From Burkholderiales bacterium (GTDB taxonomy: Bacteria > Pseudomonadota > Gammaproteobacteria > Burkholderiales > JAEUOS01): DNA of 64,000 bases. How positions within the stretch are numbered: position 1 is the stretch's first letter; every line of letters begins with the position of its first letter. The notes beneath the pieces are model-generated. The model had not been told where the DNA came from and ran no database searches. It saw nothing but the letters and a program-made list of their open reading frames with translations. The stretch lies in NCBI GenBank assembly GCA_947473125.1, contig CANJDH010000011.1:1-64000 (forward strand), in the 5' to 3' direction. Made by a program: the position numbers and the translations under genes. Below are positions 24,210 through 32,978 of the stretch, in pieces.

Positions 24210-24947
24210 TTGAGCGCGTCCGCGCATACTGATCCCAAACAGGAAAGCACCGCGGAGCGGCTGCGCCGCCACCTCGCCGGCGTGATGCAATTGCGCGCCG
24301 CCTACGCGGCCGAGCCGCAGTTGCGCGCCTGTGTGCTCGAGCTCAAGGCCTGGCAGGCAGCGCGCCTCTCCGACACCTACGCGGATTTGCTGGCCAGCCC
24401 GCGCTATCGCGGAGCGGCGCTGTTTTTCCTTGAAGAGCTGTATGGCGCGCGCGATTTTTCGCAGCGCGACGCGGATGTGGAACGCATCCTGCCGAAAATG
24501 ATGGTGCTGCTTCCCGAGGCGGCGCTGGCCACCATTGGCGGTGCGATTGAACTCGATGAGCTGTCCGAGGAGCTCGATTCGAAAGTTGCCATCGCACACG
24601 GCCCGGGCGCGGTCACCGAATCAAGCTACGCCAGGGCCTACCGCACGGCATCAACGCCCGAGCAGCGCGCACGCCAGATTTGGCTCACCGATCAGATCGG
24701 GCGCACCCTCGATGGGCTCACGCGCGTGCCGATGCTCCTGGCGACGCTCAAACTGATGCGCGGACCGGCGCGTTTAGCCGGGCTGTCCGGCCTGCAGCAG
24801 TTTCTGGAACAAGGCTTCATGCACTGCAGGGAAATGCGCGGTGTGGACGAGTTCCTCGGCATCATCGTACGACGCGAAACCGCCTTCATGGACCGTCTGT
24901 TTGCGGGCACCGACAAGCCGTTCTCGGGGGATCCGAAACTACGCTAA
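24210..24947 (+). CDS. Conserved hypothetical protein of the FFLEELY type
   Basis: This 245-residue, largely helical soluble protein contains the phrase FFLEELYGARDFSQRD (about residues 71-86), the hallmark of a conserved proteobacterial hypothetical family. No catalytic motif is recognised. The start is a TTG at 24210; no upstream ATG is in frame, and the next internal Met would remove a conserved-looking helix. It lies between the lipoprotein and fadD genes on the same strand, but with gaps of 70 and 120 bp, so joint transcription is uncertain. Confidence 0.8.
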   Translation: MSASAHTDPKQESTAERLRRHLAGVMQLRAAYAAEPQLRACVLELKAWQAARLSDTYADLLASPRYRGAALFFLEELYGARDFSQRDADVERILPKMMVLLPEAALATIGGAIELDELSEELDSKVAIAHGPGAVTESSYARAYRTASTPEQRARQIWLTDQIGRTLDGLTRVPMLLATLKLMRGPARLAGLSGLQQFLEQGFMHCREMRGVDEFLGIIVRRETAFMDRLFAGTDKPFSGDPKLR

Positions 24948-25067
24948 AGTATTGTGGCAAGCGCGGGGAGTACATCGCGCAAATGGTGAAACACGCGTTG
25001 CCGCACAGGGCCCGTTGAAGGGTCGTGCAACAGTGCTGCCACAAGACAAATCAAACGGAGACAAAGC

Positions 25068-26753
25068 ATGACGGACAAGGTATGGCTCAAGCACTACCCG
25101 AAAGGCGTTCCTGCTGAAATCGATTACAGCGCCTACTCCTCGATCAAGCAGCTGTTCGAGAATTGCTGCGAGAAATTCAAGGACTTGCCGGCCTACTCGA
25201 ATCTCGGTTGCACCATCAGCTACGCGGAACTGGAGCAGAAAACGCGCGATTTTGCCGCCTTCCTGCAATCGCTGCCGGGATTGACCAAGGGCGACCGTGT
25301 CGCCATCATGATGCCGAACCTGTTGCAGTACCCGATCGCCATTTTCGGTGTATTGCGTGCCGGCATGATCGTCGTCAACGTCAATCCGCTGTACACCCCG
25401 CGCGAACTCGAACACCAGCTCAAGGACTCGGGCGCCAAGGCGATCGTCATCGTTGAAAACTTCGCCACCACGCTCGAGCAAGTAATCAAGGCGACGCCCG
25501 TCGAGCATGTCATCACCACGCAAATCGGCGACATGCTGCCGGTGCCCAAGCGCTGGATCGTCAATTTCGTGATCAAGAAGGTCAAGAAAATGGTGCCCGA
25601 TTGGCGCATTGACGGCGCCATGACCATGCGCTCGTCGCTGGCGCGCGGTGCGGCGGCCACCATGAAGCCGGTCGAGATGGGTCTGGACGACCTGGCGTTC
25701 CTGCAGTACACCGGCGGCACCACCGGGCTTTCCAAAGGGGCAATGCTCACCCATCGCAACATCGTCGCCAACCTGCACCAGTCGGGCGCATGGACGTCTA
25801 CCGATTTTGTCGAAGGCAAGGAAGTGGTGGTCTCGCCGCTGCCGATGTACCACATTTTCTGCCTGACGGCGACTCTGTCGTTCATGAAGTGGGGCGCCGT
25901 CAACGTGCTGATCACCAATCCGCGCGACCTGCCCGCCTTCATCGAGGAGTTGAAAAAGTGGCGCTGGACAATTCTCACCGGCGTCAACACGCTGTTCAAC
26001 GGCCTGCTCAACACCCCCGGCTTTGAGACCCTCGACTTCTCCCCGGTCAAGGTGGTGCTCGGTGGCGGGGCTGCCGTGCAAAAGGCGGTTGCGGACAAAT
26101 GGCAGCAGGTCACCGGCAAGTCGCTCACCGAAGCCTATGGCCTGACCGAAACCTCCCCCGGCGCATCGATCAATCCGATGAACTCCCCCTGGAACGGCTC
26201 GATCGGCCTGCCGCTGCCATCCACCGACTTTTCGATCCGCAATGACGACTTCGTGGAACTGCCGCGCTGGTCCGGTCAGGGCAACATCGAGACGTGCACT
26301 GGTGAAATCTGCATCAAGGGTCCGCAGGTGATGAAGGGGTACTGGCAAAAGCCCGAGGAAACCGCCAAAGTCATCAGGGATGGCTGGCTGTTGACCGGTG
26401 ACGTCGGCCACATGGATGACAGAGGCTTCGTCTTCATTACCGATCGCAAGAAAGACATGATCCTGGTGTCGGGCTTCAACGTCTATCCCAATGAAATCGA
26501 AGGCGTGGTCGCCACCTGTCCGGGGGTGCTCGAATGTGCATCAGTGGGCGTGCCGGATGAAAAATCGGGCGAAGCGGTCAAAGTGGTGGTGGTCAAGAAA
26601 GACCCGAACCTCACCAAGGAGCAGGTCATCGAGCACTGCAAGGCCAACCTCACCGGTTACAAGGTGCCGCGCGTGGTCGAGTTCCGTACCGAACTGCCCA
26701 AGACGCCGGTGGGCAAGATCCTGCGGCGCGAATTGCGCGACGCTCCCAAATAG
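25068..26753 (+). CDS. fadD: Long-chain-fatty-acid-CoA ligase FadD
   Basis: This 561-residue adenylate-forming enzyme activates fatty acids to acyl-CoA. It shows the ATP-binding motif YTGGTTGLSKGAM (about residue 213), the YGLTETSPG motif, GWLLTGDVGHMDDRGF, and the C-terminal Lys loop in KTPVGKILRRELR. The length and the N-terminal VWLKHYPKGVPAEID are typical of proteobacterial FadD. It leads the fatty-acid-degradation neighbourhood that includes two acyl-CoA dehydrogenases, a thioesterase and an enoyl-reductase-type SDR. No FadR/PsrA operator was identified with confidence. Confidence 0.93.
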   Translation: MTDKVWLKHYPKGVPAEIDYSAYSSIKQLFENCCEKFKDLPAYSNLGCTISYAELEQKTRDFAAFLQSLPGLTKGDRVAIMMPNLLQYPIAIFGVLRAGMIVVNVNPLYTPRELEHQLKDSGAKAIVIVENFATTLEQVIKATPVEHVITTQIGDMLPVPKRWIVNFVIKKVKKMVPDWRIDGAMTMRSSLARGAAATMKPVEMGLDDLAFLQYTGGTTGLSKGAMLTHRNIVANLHQSGAWTSTDFVEGKEVVVSPLPMYHIFCLTATLSFMKWGAVNVLITNPRDLPAFIEELKKWRWTILTGVNTLFNGLLNTPGFETLDFSPVKVVLGGGAAVQKAVADKWQQVTGKSLTEAYGLTETSPGASINPMNSPWNGSIGLPLPSTDFSIRNDDFVELPRWSGQGNIETCTGEICIKGPQVMKGYWQKPEETAKVIRDGWLLTGDVGHMDDRGFVFITDRKKDMILVSGFNVYPNEIEGVVATCPGVLECASVGVPDEKSGEAVKVVVVKKDPNLTKEQVIEHCKANLTGYKVPRVVEFRTELPKTPVGKILRRELRDAPK

Positions 26754-26764
26754 GCGCATGGCCG

Positions 26765-26894
26765 GAGGGGCCGTGCGCTTGCCCTTTGTTGCCGACGGCC
26801 GGCACGGCCCCTCGGGGAGCCTCGTCACGGGCTGGCCACCCTCGAGGCCATGGCAGAACCAATCCTGAAACCCTGGTCCACCAATGGTTTCAGG
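26765..26894. repeat. Two inverted repeats between fadD and the SDR gene (one GGTGG repeat copy)
   Basis: GAGGGGCCGTGC (26765-26776) pairs with GCACGGCCCCTC (26802-26813); it follows the fadD stop and could stop transcription, although no T run follows. Further on, CCTGAAACC (26864-26872) and GGTTTCAGG (26886-26894) form a second inverted repeat whose minus strand reads CTGAAACCATTGGTGGACC, a diverged copy of the dispersed repeat family. Confidence 0.5.
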
Positions 26895-26966
26895 GCGATT
26901 CCTGTCAGGATCCGCACCCACCAACGATCGTAGCGCAACACCTGCTCGACACTGCAAAGGACGCTT

Positions 26967-27713
26967 ATGGCACGGCTTGACGGCAAAGTGGCATTCATCA
27001 CCGGTGCGGCAGCCGGCATCGGCCGCGCCACGGCGATCCTGTTTGCGCGCGAAGGCGCGCGCGTGGCGATCGCCGACATCTCGACCGCTGCCGCCGAGGA
27101 AACCGCGCACCTGGCGGGCCACGGCGCCATCGCAATCCATACCGACGTCACCGATGAGGCCAGCATCAGCGCCGCAATCCGCGCGACGCTGGACAAATTC
27201 GGCCGCCTCGACGTGCTGCACAACAATGCCGGCGGTTCGACGCCGCAGGACAACAACGTTGTCGATGTGCCGGTCGAGGAGTTCTGGCGGGTGATCAAGC
27301 TCGACTTGTTCGGCACCTTTCTGGGCTGCCGCTACGGCATTCCCGCGATCATCCAGTCTGGCGGTGGCGCCGTCATCAACATGACTTCCAACATGGCCTT
27401 GATGGGCGTGTCGGGGCGCGACTGCTACACCGCAGCCAAGGGTGGCGTGGCGGCACTGACGCGCTCGCTGGCGGTCGAATTTGCGGCACAGCGGGTGCGG
27501 GTGAACGCGATTGCGCCCTCCGCCACCATGACCGAGCGCCTCAAGAAACTGGTCAAGGCCAACCCGGCCGTGAACAAGCTGGCCGAGTCGCACCTGCTGG
27601 GCCAGATTGAACCCGAAGACATCGCCAATGCTGCGCTCTACCTGGCGTCGGACGAATCGCGCGCCATGACCGGCCAGATCATGCCGGTCGACAGCGGCGT
27701 AACGATTTACTGA
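26967..27713 (+). CDS. Short-chain dehydrogenase/reductase (classical SDR)
   Basis: This 248-residue SDR has TGAAAGIGRATAILFAREGA as cofactor motif, the acidic residue after strand 2 (IADIS) that favours NAD, HNNAGG, catalytic Ser in MTSNMALM, and YTAAKGG for Tyr/Lys. The end (PVDSGVTIY) is standard. The substrate is not predictable; glucose-dehydrogenase-like or hydroxyacyl-CoA-dehydrogenase-like SDRs look alike. It stands between fadD and a convergent cupin gene whose stop is one base away, so it may be expressed alone. Confidence 0.9.
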   Translation: MARLDGKVAFITGAAAGIGRATAILFAREGARVAIADISTAAAEETAHLAGHGAIAIHTDVTDEASISAAIRATLDKFGRLDVLHNNAGGSTPQDNNVVDVPVEEFWRVIKLDLFGTFLGCRYGIPAIIQSGGGAVINMTSNMALMGVSGRDCYTAAKGGVAALTRSLAVEFAAQRVRVNAIAPSATMTERLKKLVKANPAVNKLAESHLLGQIEPEDIANAALYLASDESRAMTGQIMPVDSGVTIY

Positions 27714-27714
27714 G

Positions 27715-28314
27715 CTACTTTTTTGCCGCCTTGCGCGCCGGCGTCGCCTTTGCCGGCCACACGCCTGCGTCACCCAGTTGTGACATCGACTCGCGCGTGA
27801 ACTCGGCACGCGGTGCGTCGCCGCCAATCACAAACATCAGGACCGACTCCTTGTTCTTGGGACCCTTGGTAACGTTCATGAAACGGCGCGACGCACCGGA
27901 CGGAAACGAGATGACGTCAAGCGGCTTCAAGTCAACGTGCTCGAGCTTGCCTTTCTCGTTTTCCCAGCTGGCGCGCCACATGCCCGTCATGGCGATGAAG
28001 GTCTCATTGGTGTCGTGGTTGTGCAGCATCGGCCCCTTGCCGGGCAGCGCCTTGCAATAGCCGAGGTTGAAGCCTTCGGATATCTTGATCGCCGCCATGC
28101 GCGCGGCATCCGCACCGACCGGCGACTGCATGCCATCTTTTTCGCCCTTGGGCGGCTGAAATCCGATCACGTTGAACAAGGTACGCTCGCATCCGGGCAT
28201 GTTGCTGTCGGGGAGGCCGCCGTCAAAGCCCTTGAGCTTGGAGAAACGCGCCACGCGCTTCATCATGTCTTTGCGTGCCACGCGCTTGCGCGGCAGTTGT
28301 TCCTGATAGTCCAT
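27715..28314 (-). CDS. Cupin-domain protein
   Basis: This 199-residue protein has a single cupin barrel. The metal-type motif is HNHDTNETFIAMTG (about residues 98-111) and the second motif region holds LDVISFPSGASRRFMN, where the usual His is replaced by Arg or Phe. The C-terminus is Lys/Ala-rich. The enzymatic function is unknown. Convergent with the SDR gene and upstream of no obvious partner; next on the same strand upstream is the hotdog thioesterase (43-bp gap), so the thioesterase, cupin and stress protein may share a transcript. Confidence 0.8.
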   Translation of the reverse strand: MDYQEQLPRKRVARKDMMKRVARFSKLKGFDGGLPDSNMPGCERTLFNVIGFQPPKGEKDGMQSPVGADAARMAAIKISEGFNLGYCKALPGKGPMLHNHDTNETFIAMTGMWRASWENEKGKLEHVDLKPLDVISFPSGASRRFMNVTKGPKNKESVLMFVIGGDAPRAEFTRESMSQLGDAGVWPAKATPARKAAKK

Positions 28315-28356
28315 TTCGATTCCCCTGGTTATCCGATAGTCAATAGTAACAAGGCT

Positions 28357-28839
28357 TCAGCCGACAATAAAGGCTGCAGACCCTGAGGCAATCAGTTCAC
28401 GGCTGTCGTTTTCGAGTTCCATGCGCACGCTGACCACTTTACCACCGGCACGCAGTACCCAGGCGGAGGCCACAAAATAGGCGCCGCGCCCCGGTTGCAG
28501 ATAGTCGGTGCGCAAGTCGATGGTGCCGATCTTCATGAAACGCGCCAGTTGTGCTTCATGGGGTTCGTCCTGGTGCTTTTTCATCATGGCGAGCAGTGCG
28601 GCGAGGCCGGCTGCGGCATCGAGCGCGGCTGCAATCACGCCGCCATGCAGCACCTTGCGCACCGGGTGCCCGATCAAGCCCGGTTGCATGTCAAAGCGCA
28701 TGCTCGGCCTGTCCGGGTCGAACGAGACGATGCGCATGCCCAGGGTACGCTGGAACGCGATGTCCTCCTCGAAAAGCTTTTTCAACACCACTCTCACCTG
28801 CGGGTGCGGAAACTCCCCTTTCGGCTGCGCATTCGGCAT
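28357..28839 (-). CDS. PaaI-type hotdog thioesterase
   Basis: This 160-residue hotdog-fold protein of the PaaI/YiiD-like group contains the central GHPVRKVLHGGVIAAALDAAAG helix motif (about residues 57-78), TIDLRTDYLQPGRG and a closing ASAWVLRAGGKVVSVRMEL strand pair. It would hydrolyse acyl-CoA thioesters to free acids. The start at 28839 lies 8 bp after the universal stress gene stop on the same strand, which suggests co-transcription. Confidence 0.88.
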   Translation of the reverse strand: MPNAQPKGEFPHPQVRVVLKKLFEEDIAFQRTLGMRIVSFDPDRPSMRFDMQPGLIGHPVRKVLHGGVIAAALDAAAGLAALLAMMKKHQDEPHEAQLARFMKIGTIDLRTDYLQPGRGAYFVASAWVLRAGGKVVSVRMELENDSRELIASGSAAFIVG

Positions 28840-28846
28840 GCGCCGG

Positions 28847-29266
28847 TCAGCGAATCACCAGCACCGGGACCTTGCAGCCAGCCAGCACTTTGGTGGCCAC
28901 CGAGCCGAGCACGAGGTTGCCGAACAGGCCGTGGCCGTGCGAACCCATGATGACCATGTCGAACTTGCCCTTGGTCGCCAGTGTTGAAATCTCGTCTCCC
29001 GGGTCGCCGACCTTGTAGGTGTCCTTATACGACAGGCCCGCTTTGCCCAGCGCGCGTTGCGCTGGCTTGAGCGCCTTCTCGCACTCGTCGCGGTAGTAAT
29101 CCTTGACGGTATCGCGGTCAAGATAGGCAGCCGCGCGCCCGGGGATCGGCGCATGCACCGTGATCAGCATCAGCTCCGCGTCGCGAAACTGCTCGATATG
29201 GGTGATCAGGTAGTTCACGGCGTGCAGGGTAAATTTGCTGCCGTCAGCGGCAATCAGGATTTTCAT
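28847..29266 (-). CDS. Universal stress protein UspA family
   Basis: This 139-residue UspA-domain protein begins with ILIAADGSKFTLHAV and ends with the ATP-binding motif GSHGHGLFGNLVLGSVATKVL, matching G-2x-G-9x-G(S/T), so it is expected to bind ATP. It lies 8 bp upstream of the thioesterase gene on the same strand. Usp proteins respond to starvation and respiratory stress; no specific partner is visible. Confidence 0.93.
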   Translation of the reverse strand: MKILIAADGSKFTLHAVNYLITHIEQFRDAELMLITVHAPIPGRAAAYLDRDTVKDYYRDECEKALKPAQRALGKAGLSYKDTYKVGDPGDEISTLATKGKFDMVIMGSHGHGLFGNLVLGSVATKVLAGCKVPVLVIR

Positions 29267-29396
29267 GCGTGTCTCCAGTTTGGATGGATTGCGAATGGCT
29301 TGTTTGCTCGTATTCTATTCTAGCCATGCCGCCCTGGCGCGGCTTTGCGCCAGATCAAGTCCCCGATCGCACCTGCGGCGGCGTGGGCAATCCGCG

Positions 29397-30542
29397 TCAC
29401 CAACCCATCTGGCGCGCGGCCAGGTCCTTCATGATCTCCTCGGCGCCGCCGCCGATCATCATGACCTTGACCTCGCGGTAGATACGCTCGACGCGGGTCC
29501 CGCGCATGAAGCCGCTACCGCCCAGGATCTGCACTGCCTGGTCGGCACAAAACTGCATCGCCTGGGTCGCGCAGTTCTTCAGCATGGCCAGCTGCGCCGC
29601 ATCGCCCTGGCCCTGCTCGACGCGCCACGCGGCGTCGTACAGGTAGGCCGAGGCGGCGTCGATCTTCATCTGCATGTCGACCAGCTTGTGGCGGATCACC
29701 TGGCTTTCGATCAGGGGTTTGCCGAAAGTGTGGCGCTCGCGCGCCCAGGCCACGGCGTCTTCCAGGCAGGCATGCGCCGCGCCCAGTGCAGCCGCCGCCA
29801 TGGTCAGGCGCTCCATGTTGAAGTTGGTCATGATGGCCTTGAAGCCACGTCCTTCCTCGCCGATCAGGTTGGCCACCGGTACGCGGACGTCCTCAAAATA
29901 CAGGGCTGCCGTGTCGGAGGCCCACCAGCCCATTTTCTTGAGCGGCGTGCGCGTAAAGCCCGGCCGGTCGCGCTCGATCAACAACAGGGACACGCCGCCT
30001 GCCCCCGGCCCACCGGTGCGCACCGCCACTGAATAAAAATCCGCGCGCATGCCCGAGGTGATGAACATTTTCGAGCCGTTCACGACGTATTCCCCGCCGT
30101 CGAGGCGCGCCGTCGTTTTCAACGCGGCGACATCGGAGCCTCCCGAGGGTTCGGTAATCGCCAGCGCACTGATCTTGTCGCCGGAGAGTATCGACGGGAG
30201 CACGCGCTGCTTCAACTCCTTGCTGCCAAACTTGGCAATCGGCGGTGCGCCGATGCCATGCGAAAACAGGCTGGCAAACAAACCGCCGCAACCGGCCTGC
30301 GACACTTCCTCGGCAAGAATCAGGTGAAAAAATGCGTCGGCATCGACGCCGCCATATTGCTCGTCGAAGCCCAGGCCGAGCAGGCCGACTGCGGAGGCGC
30401 GCTGGTAGAGCTCGCGTGGAAAGGTCTCGGCTTCGTCCCATTCGTTGACGTGCGGGGCGATCTCGTCGCGCACGAAACGCCTCACGGTGTCTCGAAAGGC
30501 TTCGTGTTCCGCCGCCAGGTAGGGTGAGGGAACGCCGCTCAT
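29397..30542 (-). CDS. Acyl-CoA dehydrogenase (isovaleryl/long-chain type)
   Basis: This 381-residue FAD enzyme has the FAD/substrate motif ITEPSGGSDVAALKT and the C-terminal GGSGFMRG and YREVKVMMIGGGAEEI blocks. The usual medium-chain catalytic Glu position reads GGGA. The base is probably Glu244 in FNMERL, which aligns with the Glu of isovaleryl- and long-chain dehydrogenases. Translation starts at MSGVPSP (30542), with an AGGAG directly against the ATG. It follows the next acyl-CoA dehydrogenase gene by 37 bp in the same operon. Confidence 0.9.
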   Translation of the reverse strand: MSGVPSPYLAAEHEAFRDTVRRFVRDEIAPHVNEWDEAETFPRELYQRASAVGLLGLGFDEQYGGVDADAFFHLILAEEVSQAGCGGLFASLFSHGIGAPPIAKFGSKELKQRVLPSILSGDKISALAITEPSGGSDVAALKTTARLDGGEYVVNGSKMFITSGMRADFYSVAVRTGGPGAGGVSLLLIERDRPGFTRTPLKKMGWWASDTAALYFEDVRVPVANLIGEEGRGFKAIMTNFNMERLTMAAAALGAAHACLEDAVAWARERHTFGKPLIESQVIRHKLVDMQMKIDAASAYLYDAAWRVEQGQGDAAQLAMLKNCATQAMQFCADQAVQILGGSGFMRGTRVERIYREVKVMMIGGGAEEIMKDLAARQMGW

Positions 30543-30579
30543 CTCCTGTGCACCCCTTACTGCCTCACACGTCTGGTAT

Positions 30580-31731
30580 TCACTTTGCGCCCAGGATGCC
30601 CATGCGTTTGCTGATGATGCCGAGCATGACTTCGTCGGCGCCGCCGCCGATCGACCCCAGGCGCCCGTCACGGAAGGCGCGCGAAATGTGGTTCTCCCAG
30701 GTGTAGCCCATGCCGCCCCAGTACTGCAGCAGCGCATCGGTGATGAAGCGCGACATGCGCCCGGCCTTGAGTTTGGCCATCGACGCCAGCTCCGTGACGT
30801 CTTCGCCATTGACATACAGGTCGGTAGCCCGGTAGGTGAGTGCCCGCAGGGTTTCAATTTCGGTCTTGACTTCGGCCAGCTTGTGTTGCACCACCTGAAA
30901 ATCGAGCACGGTCTGGCCGAACATCTTGCGCTCGCGCACGTAGTCGATGGTTTCGTTGAGGATGCGCTCCATGCCGCCGGTGGTGCGCGCCGCCGCCCAA
31001 AGGCGCTCTTCCTGGAATTGCATCATCTGGTAGGTGAAGCCCATGCCTTCTTCACCAATGCGGTAGCGTTGCGGCACGCGTACGTCATCGAAATGGATCA
31101 GGCCGGTATCGGACGACATGTTGCCGATCTTGCGGAGCTTTTTGGCGACGGTGATCCCCTTGGTTTTCATCGGCACAATGATCAAGGTTTTGTTCTTGTG
31201 CGGCGCGCCCTCTGAAGTATTGGCCAACAGGCACATCCAGTCGGCCTGCAGCGAGTTGGTGATCCACATCTTGCCGCCGTTGATGATGTAGTCGTCACCG
31301 TCCTTCTTCGCCGCGGTCTTGATCGACGCCACGTCGGAACCGGCGCCCGGCTCGGATACGCCGATGCAGGCCACGTAGTCGCCGGCAATCGCGGGCTTGA
31401 GGAATTCCTCCTTGAGCTCGTGGGCACCGAAGCGCGCCAGCGCCGGGGTGGCCATATCGGTCTGCACCCCGATCGCCATTGGCACGCCGCCGCAGTCAAC
31501 GTGGCCGAGCGCCTCGGCCATCACCACGCCGTAGGAGTAATCCAGACCCGCGCCGCCGTATTCGACCGGCTTGGTCAGGCCCAGCAGCCCCAGGTCCCCG
31601 AGGCCCTTGAACACCTGATGGGCGGGAAACATTTCCTTGTCTTCCCATTCATCGACATAGGGGTTGATTTCCTTGTCGATGAAGCGCTTCAGGGTGCGCC
31701 GTATCTCTTCATGTTCCTGCGTGAACTGCAT
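30580..31731 (-). CDS. Acyl-CoA dehydrogenase (second copy in the operon)
   Basis: This 383-residue acyl-CoA dehydrogenase shows IGVSEPGAGSDVASIKT, WITNSLQADW and the C-terminal YWGGMGYTWENHISRAFRD plus IGGGADEVMLGII. As in its neighbour, the usual YEGT Glu is absent and Glu242 in FQEERL fits the isovaleryl-type base. It opens with MQFTQEHEEIRRTL, a typical start. It follows the PECR-like reductase by 57 bp. The two dehydrogenases differ enough to have different acyl substrates, perhaps branched or terpenoid acyl-CoAs. Confidence 0.92.
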   Translation of the reverse strand: MQFTQEHEEIRRTLKRFIDKEINPYVDEWEDKEMFPAHQVFKGLGDLGLLGLTKPVEYGGAGLDYSYGVVMAEALGHVDCGGVPMAIGVQTDMATPALARFGAHELKEEFLKPAIAGDYVACIGVSEPGAGSDVASIKTAAKKDGDDYIINGGKMWITNSLQADWMCLLANTSEGAPHKNKTLIIVPMKTKGITVAKKLRKIGNMSSDTGLIHFDDVRVPQRYRIGEEGMGFTYQMMQFQEERLWAAARTTGGMERILNETIDYVRERKMFGQTVLDFQVVQHKLAEVKTEIETLRALTYRATDLYVNGEDVTELASMAKLKAGRMSRFITDALLQYWGGMGYTWENHISRAFRDGRLGSIGGGADEVMLGIISKRMGILGAK

Positions 31732-31788
31732 GGCGTCTCCATGTGGAGGTAATGCGTTGGAAAATTTTCCCGGTGTGCCGCTGATGCC

Positions 31789-32661
31789 TTAGTTGTCGGC
31801 GAGTCCTTGGAGCACCTTGGGAAAGGCTGCCAGGTGAAAGCCGTCAAAGGGCACTGTCTTGCCGCCATTGCCGGTATGCGGCCAGATGCGCTTGGCGTGC
31901 GGCACCGCGCCGTCCATGCGCAGGGCGACGCCCGAGATGAAGCCGGCGGCGGGCGACAGCAGGAACACGATCGCTGCCGCCACTTCGCTCTCGGTACCGT
32001 AGCGCCCGGCGGGAATCTGTTTGTAGCGCTCGCGGATCGATTTCTGGAACAGCTCATCGTAGGTATCGAGCCCACTGGACGCAATCAGACCGGGCGCCAC
32101 CGCATTGATGCGTACCGGCGCCCATTCAATCGCCGCCGTCTCGGTGAAGTTGAGGATGCCGCCGCGCGAAGCCCCGGAGTGCCCCATGCCGGGCATGCCC
32201 ATCCAGATGTCGGCAAGCATGTTGACGATGGCACCTCCGTGGACTGCCATCCACTGGTTGTAGACTTCGCGGCTCATCAGGAAACACCCGGTCAGGTTGT
32301 TGCGCACCACCGCGTCCCAGCCCTTCCCCGAGATGTCCTTGAGGGGCGCGGGAAACTGCCCGCCGGCGTTGTTGACCAGGCCGTCGATGCGGCCATGCGC
32401 CGCCAGCACCTCGGCCACGGTGGCCTTGACCACGTCTTCCTCGCGAATGTCGCAAACATGGATTGTCGCGTCGCCGCCGACGTCGGCGATTTCACGCTGC
32501 ACCGATTCGAGCTTCTCGCGCTTGCGCCCGACCAGTGCGACGCGCGCGCCGAGCGCCACCAGTTCGTGCGCGGTACAGCGTCCGATACCGGAGCCGCCGC
32601 CGGTCACGAGAATCGATTGGCCGGCAAATAAACCGGGACGAAAAATGGATTGGTAGGGCAT
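31789..32661 (-). CDS. PECR-like short-chain reductase (trans-2-enoyl-CoA reductase type)
   Basis: This 290-residue SDR has TGGGSGIGRCTAHELVALGA for NADP(H), NNAGGQFPAPL and a late LLSPAAGFISGVALRMDG. The active-site Tyr of YxxxK is missing and the region reads GHSGASRGGI. That matches human peroxisomal trans-2-enoyl-CoA reductase, where HSGAARAG occurs as I remember it, so this is a family trait and not damage. 2,4-dienoyl-CoA reductases are also related. It is first in a leftward operon with the two acyl-CoA dehydrogenases; the ATG at 32661 begins the conserved protein. Confidence 0.85.
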   Translation of the reverse strand: MPYQSIFRPGLFAGQSILVTGGGSGIGRCTAHELVALGARVALVGRKREKLESVQREIADVGGDATIHVCDIREEDVVKATVAEVLAAHGRIDGLVNNAGGQFPAPLKDISGKGWDAVVRNNLTGCFLMSREVYNQWMAVHGGAIVNMLADIWMGMPGMGHSGASRGGILNFTETAAIEWAPVRINAVAPGLIASSGLDTYDELFQKSIRERYKQIPAGRYGTESEVAAAIVFLLSPAAGFISGVALRMDGAVPHAKRIWPHTGNGGKTVPFDGFHLAAFPKVLQGLADN

Positions 32662-32978
32662 GGTGAACCTGGTGTCGGGGTCGCGCGTTAATGTAAATGT
32701 AATGGGTTTGCCGGCGCAACGTGGTGGGCGCGGGCAGCCGCCTCGGCGAAACCATGACACAACGTCCACCCGGAATCGAAGGCAACTCCAAAACCGTTGG
32801 TGCAAGCGGCTTTGCAAGCATTCACGACCCAAGAGCCTTGGTGGGCCGCCCTTTGCGGCCAAGCGTCCCGGACAAAGCTCTTTTATTCCAACCGGTTCAA
32901 TGTTAATGTAACGCTTCAAGAGCAGGATCAAAAGTTCTGATAATTGAGCCCTTTCAGGTGCACGTCGGGAGGTACGGT
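32662..32978. promoter_or_regulatory. Divergent intergenic region with two AATGTWAATGTAA boxes and a repeat copy
   Basis: The 317-bp gap between the PECR-like and HNH genes holds the 13-mer AATGTAAATGTAA at 32690-32702 and AATGTTAATGTAA at 32899-32911. Both are AT-rich islands in GC-rich DNA. The first lies about 30 bp upstream of the acyl-CoA operon start and could be a regulator site or promoter element. A diverged GGTGGGAGCGG-family copy (CCAAAACCGTTGGTGCAAGC plus GGCTTTGCAAGC) lies at 32788-32819. No gene is supported in the gap. Confidence 0.45.

Noticed and set aside
24939-26411. Long minus-strand open frame opposite fadD
   Set aside because: FadD is complete and canonical on the plus strand; the antisense translation is of biased composition without motifs.
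31789-32661. SDR missing the catalytic Tyr as a possible dead enzyme
   Set aside because: The same HSGA-x-R-x-G motif occurs in active PECR enzymes as I remember them, so the lack of the usual YxxxK is a family trait.
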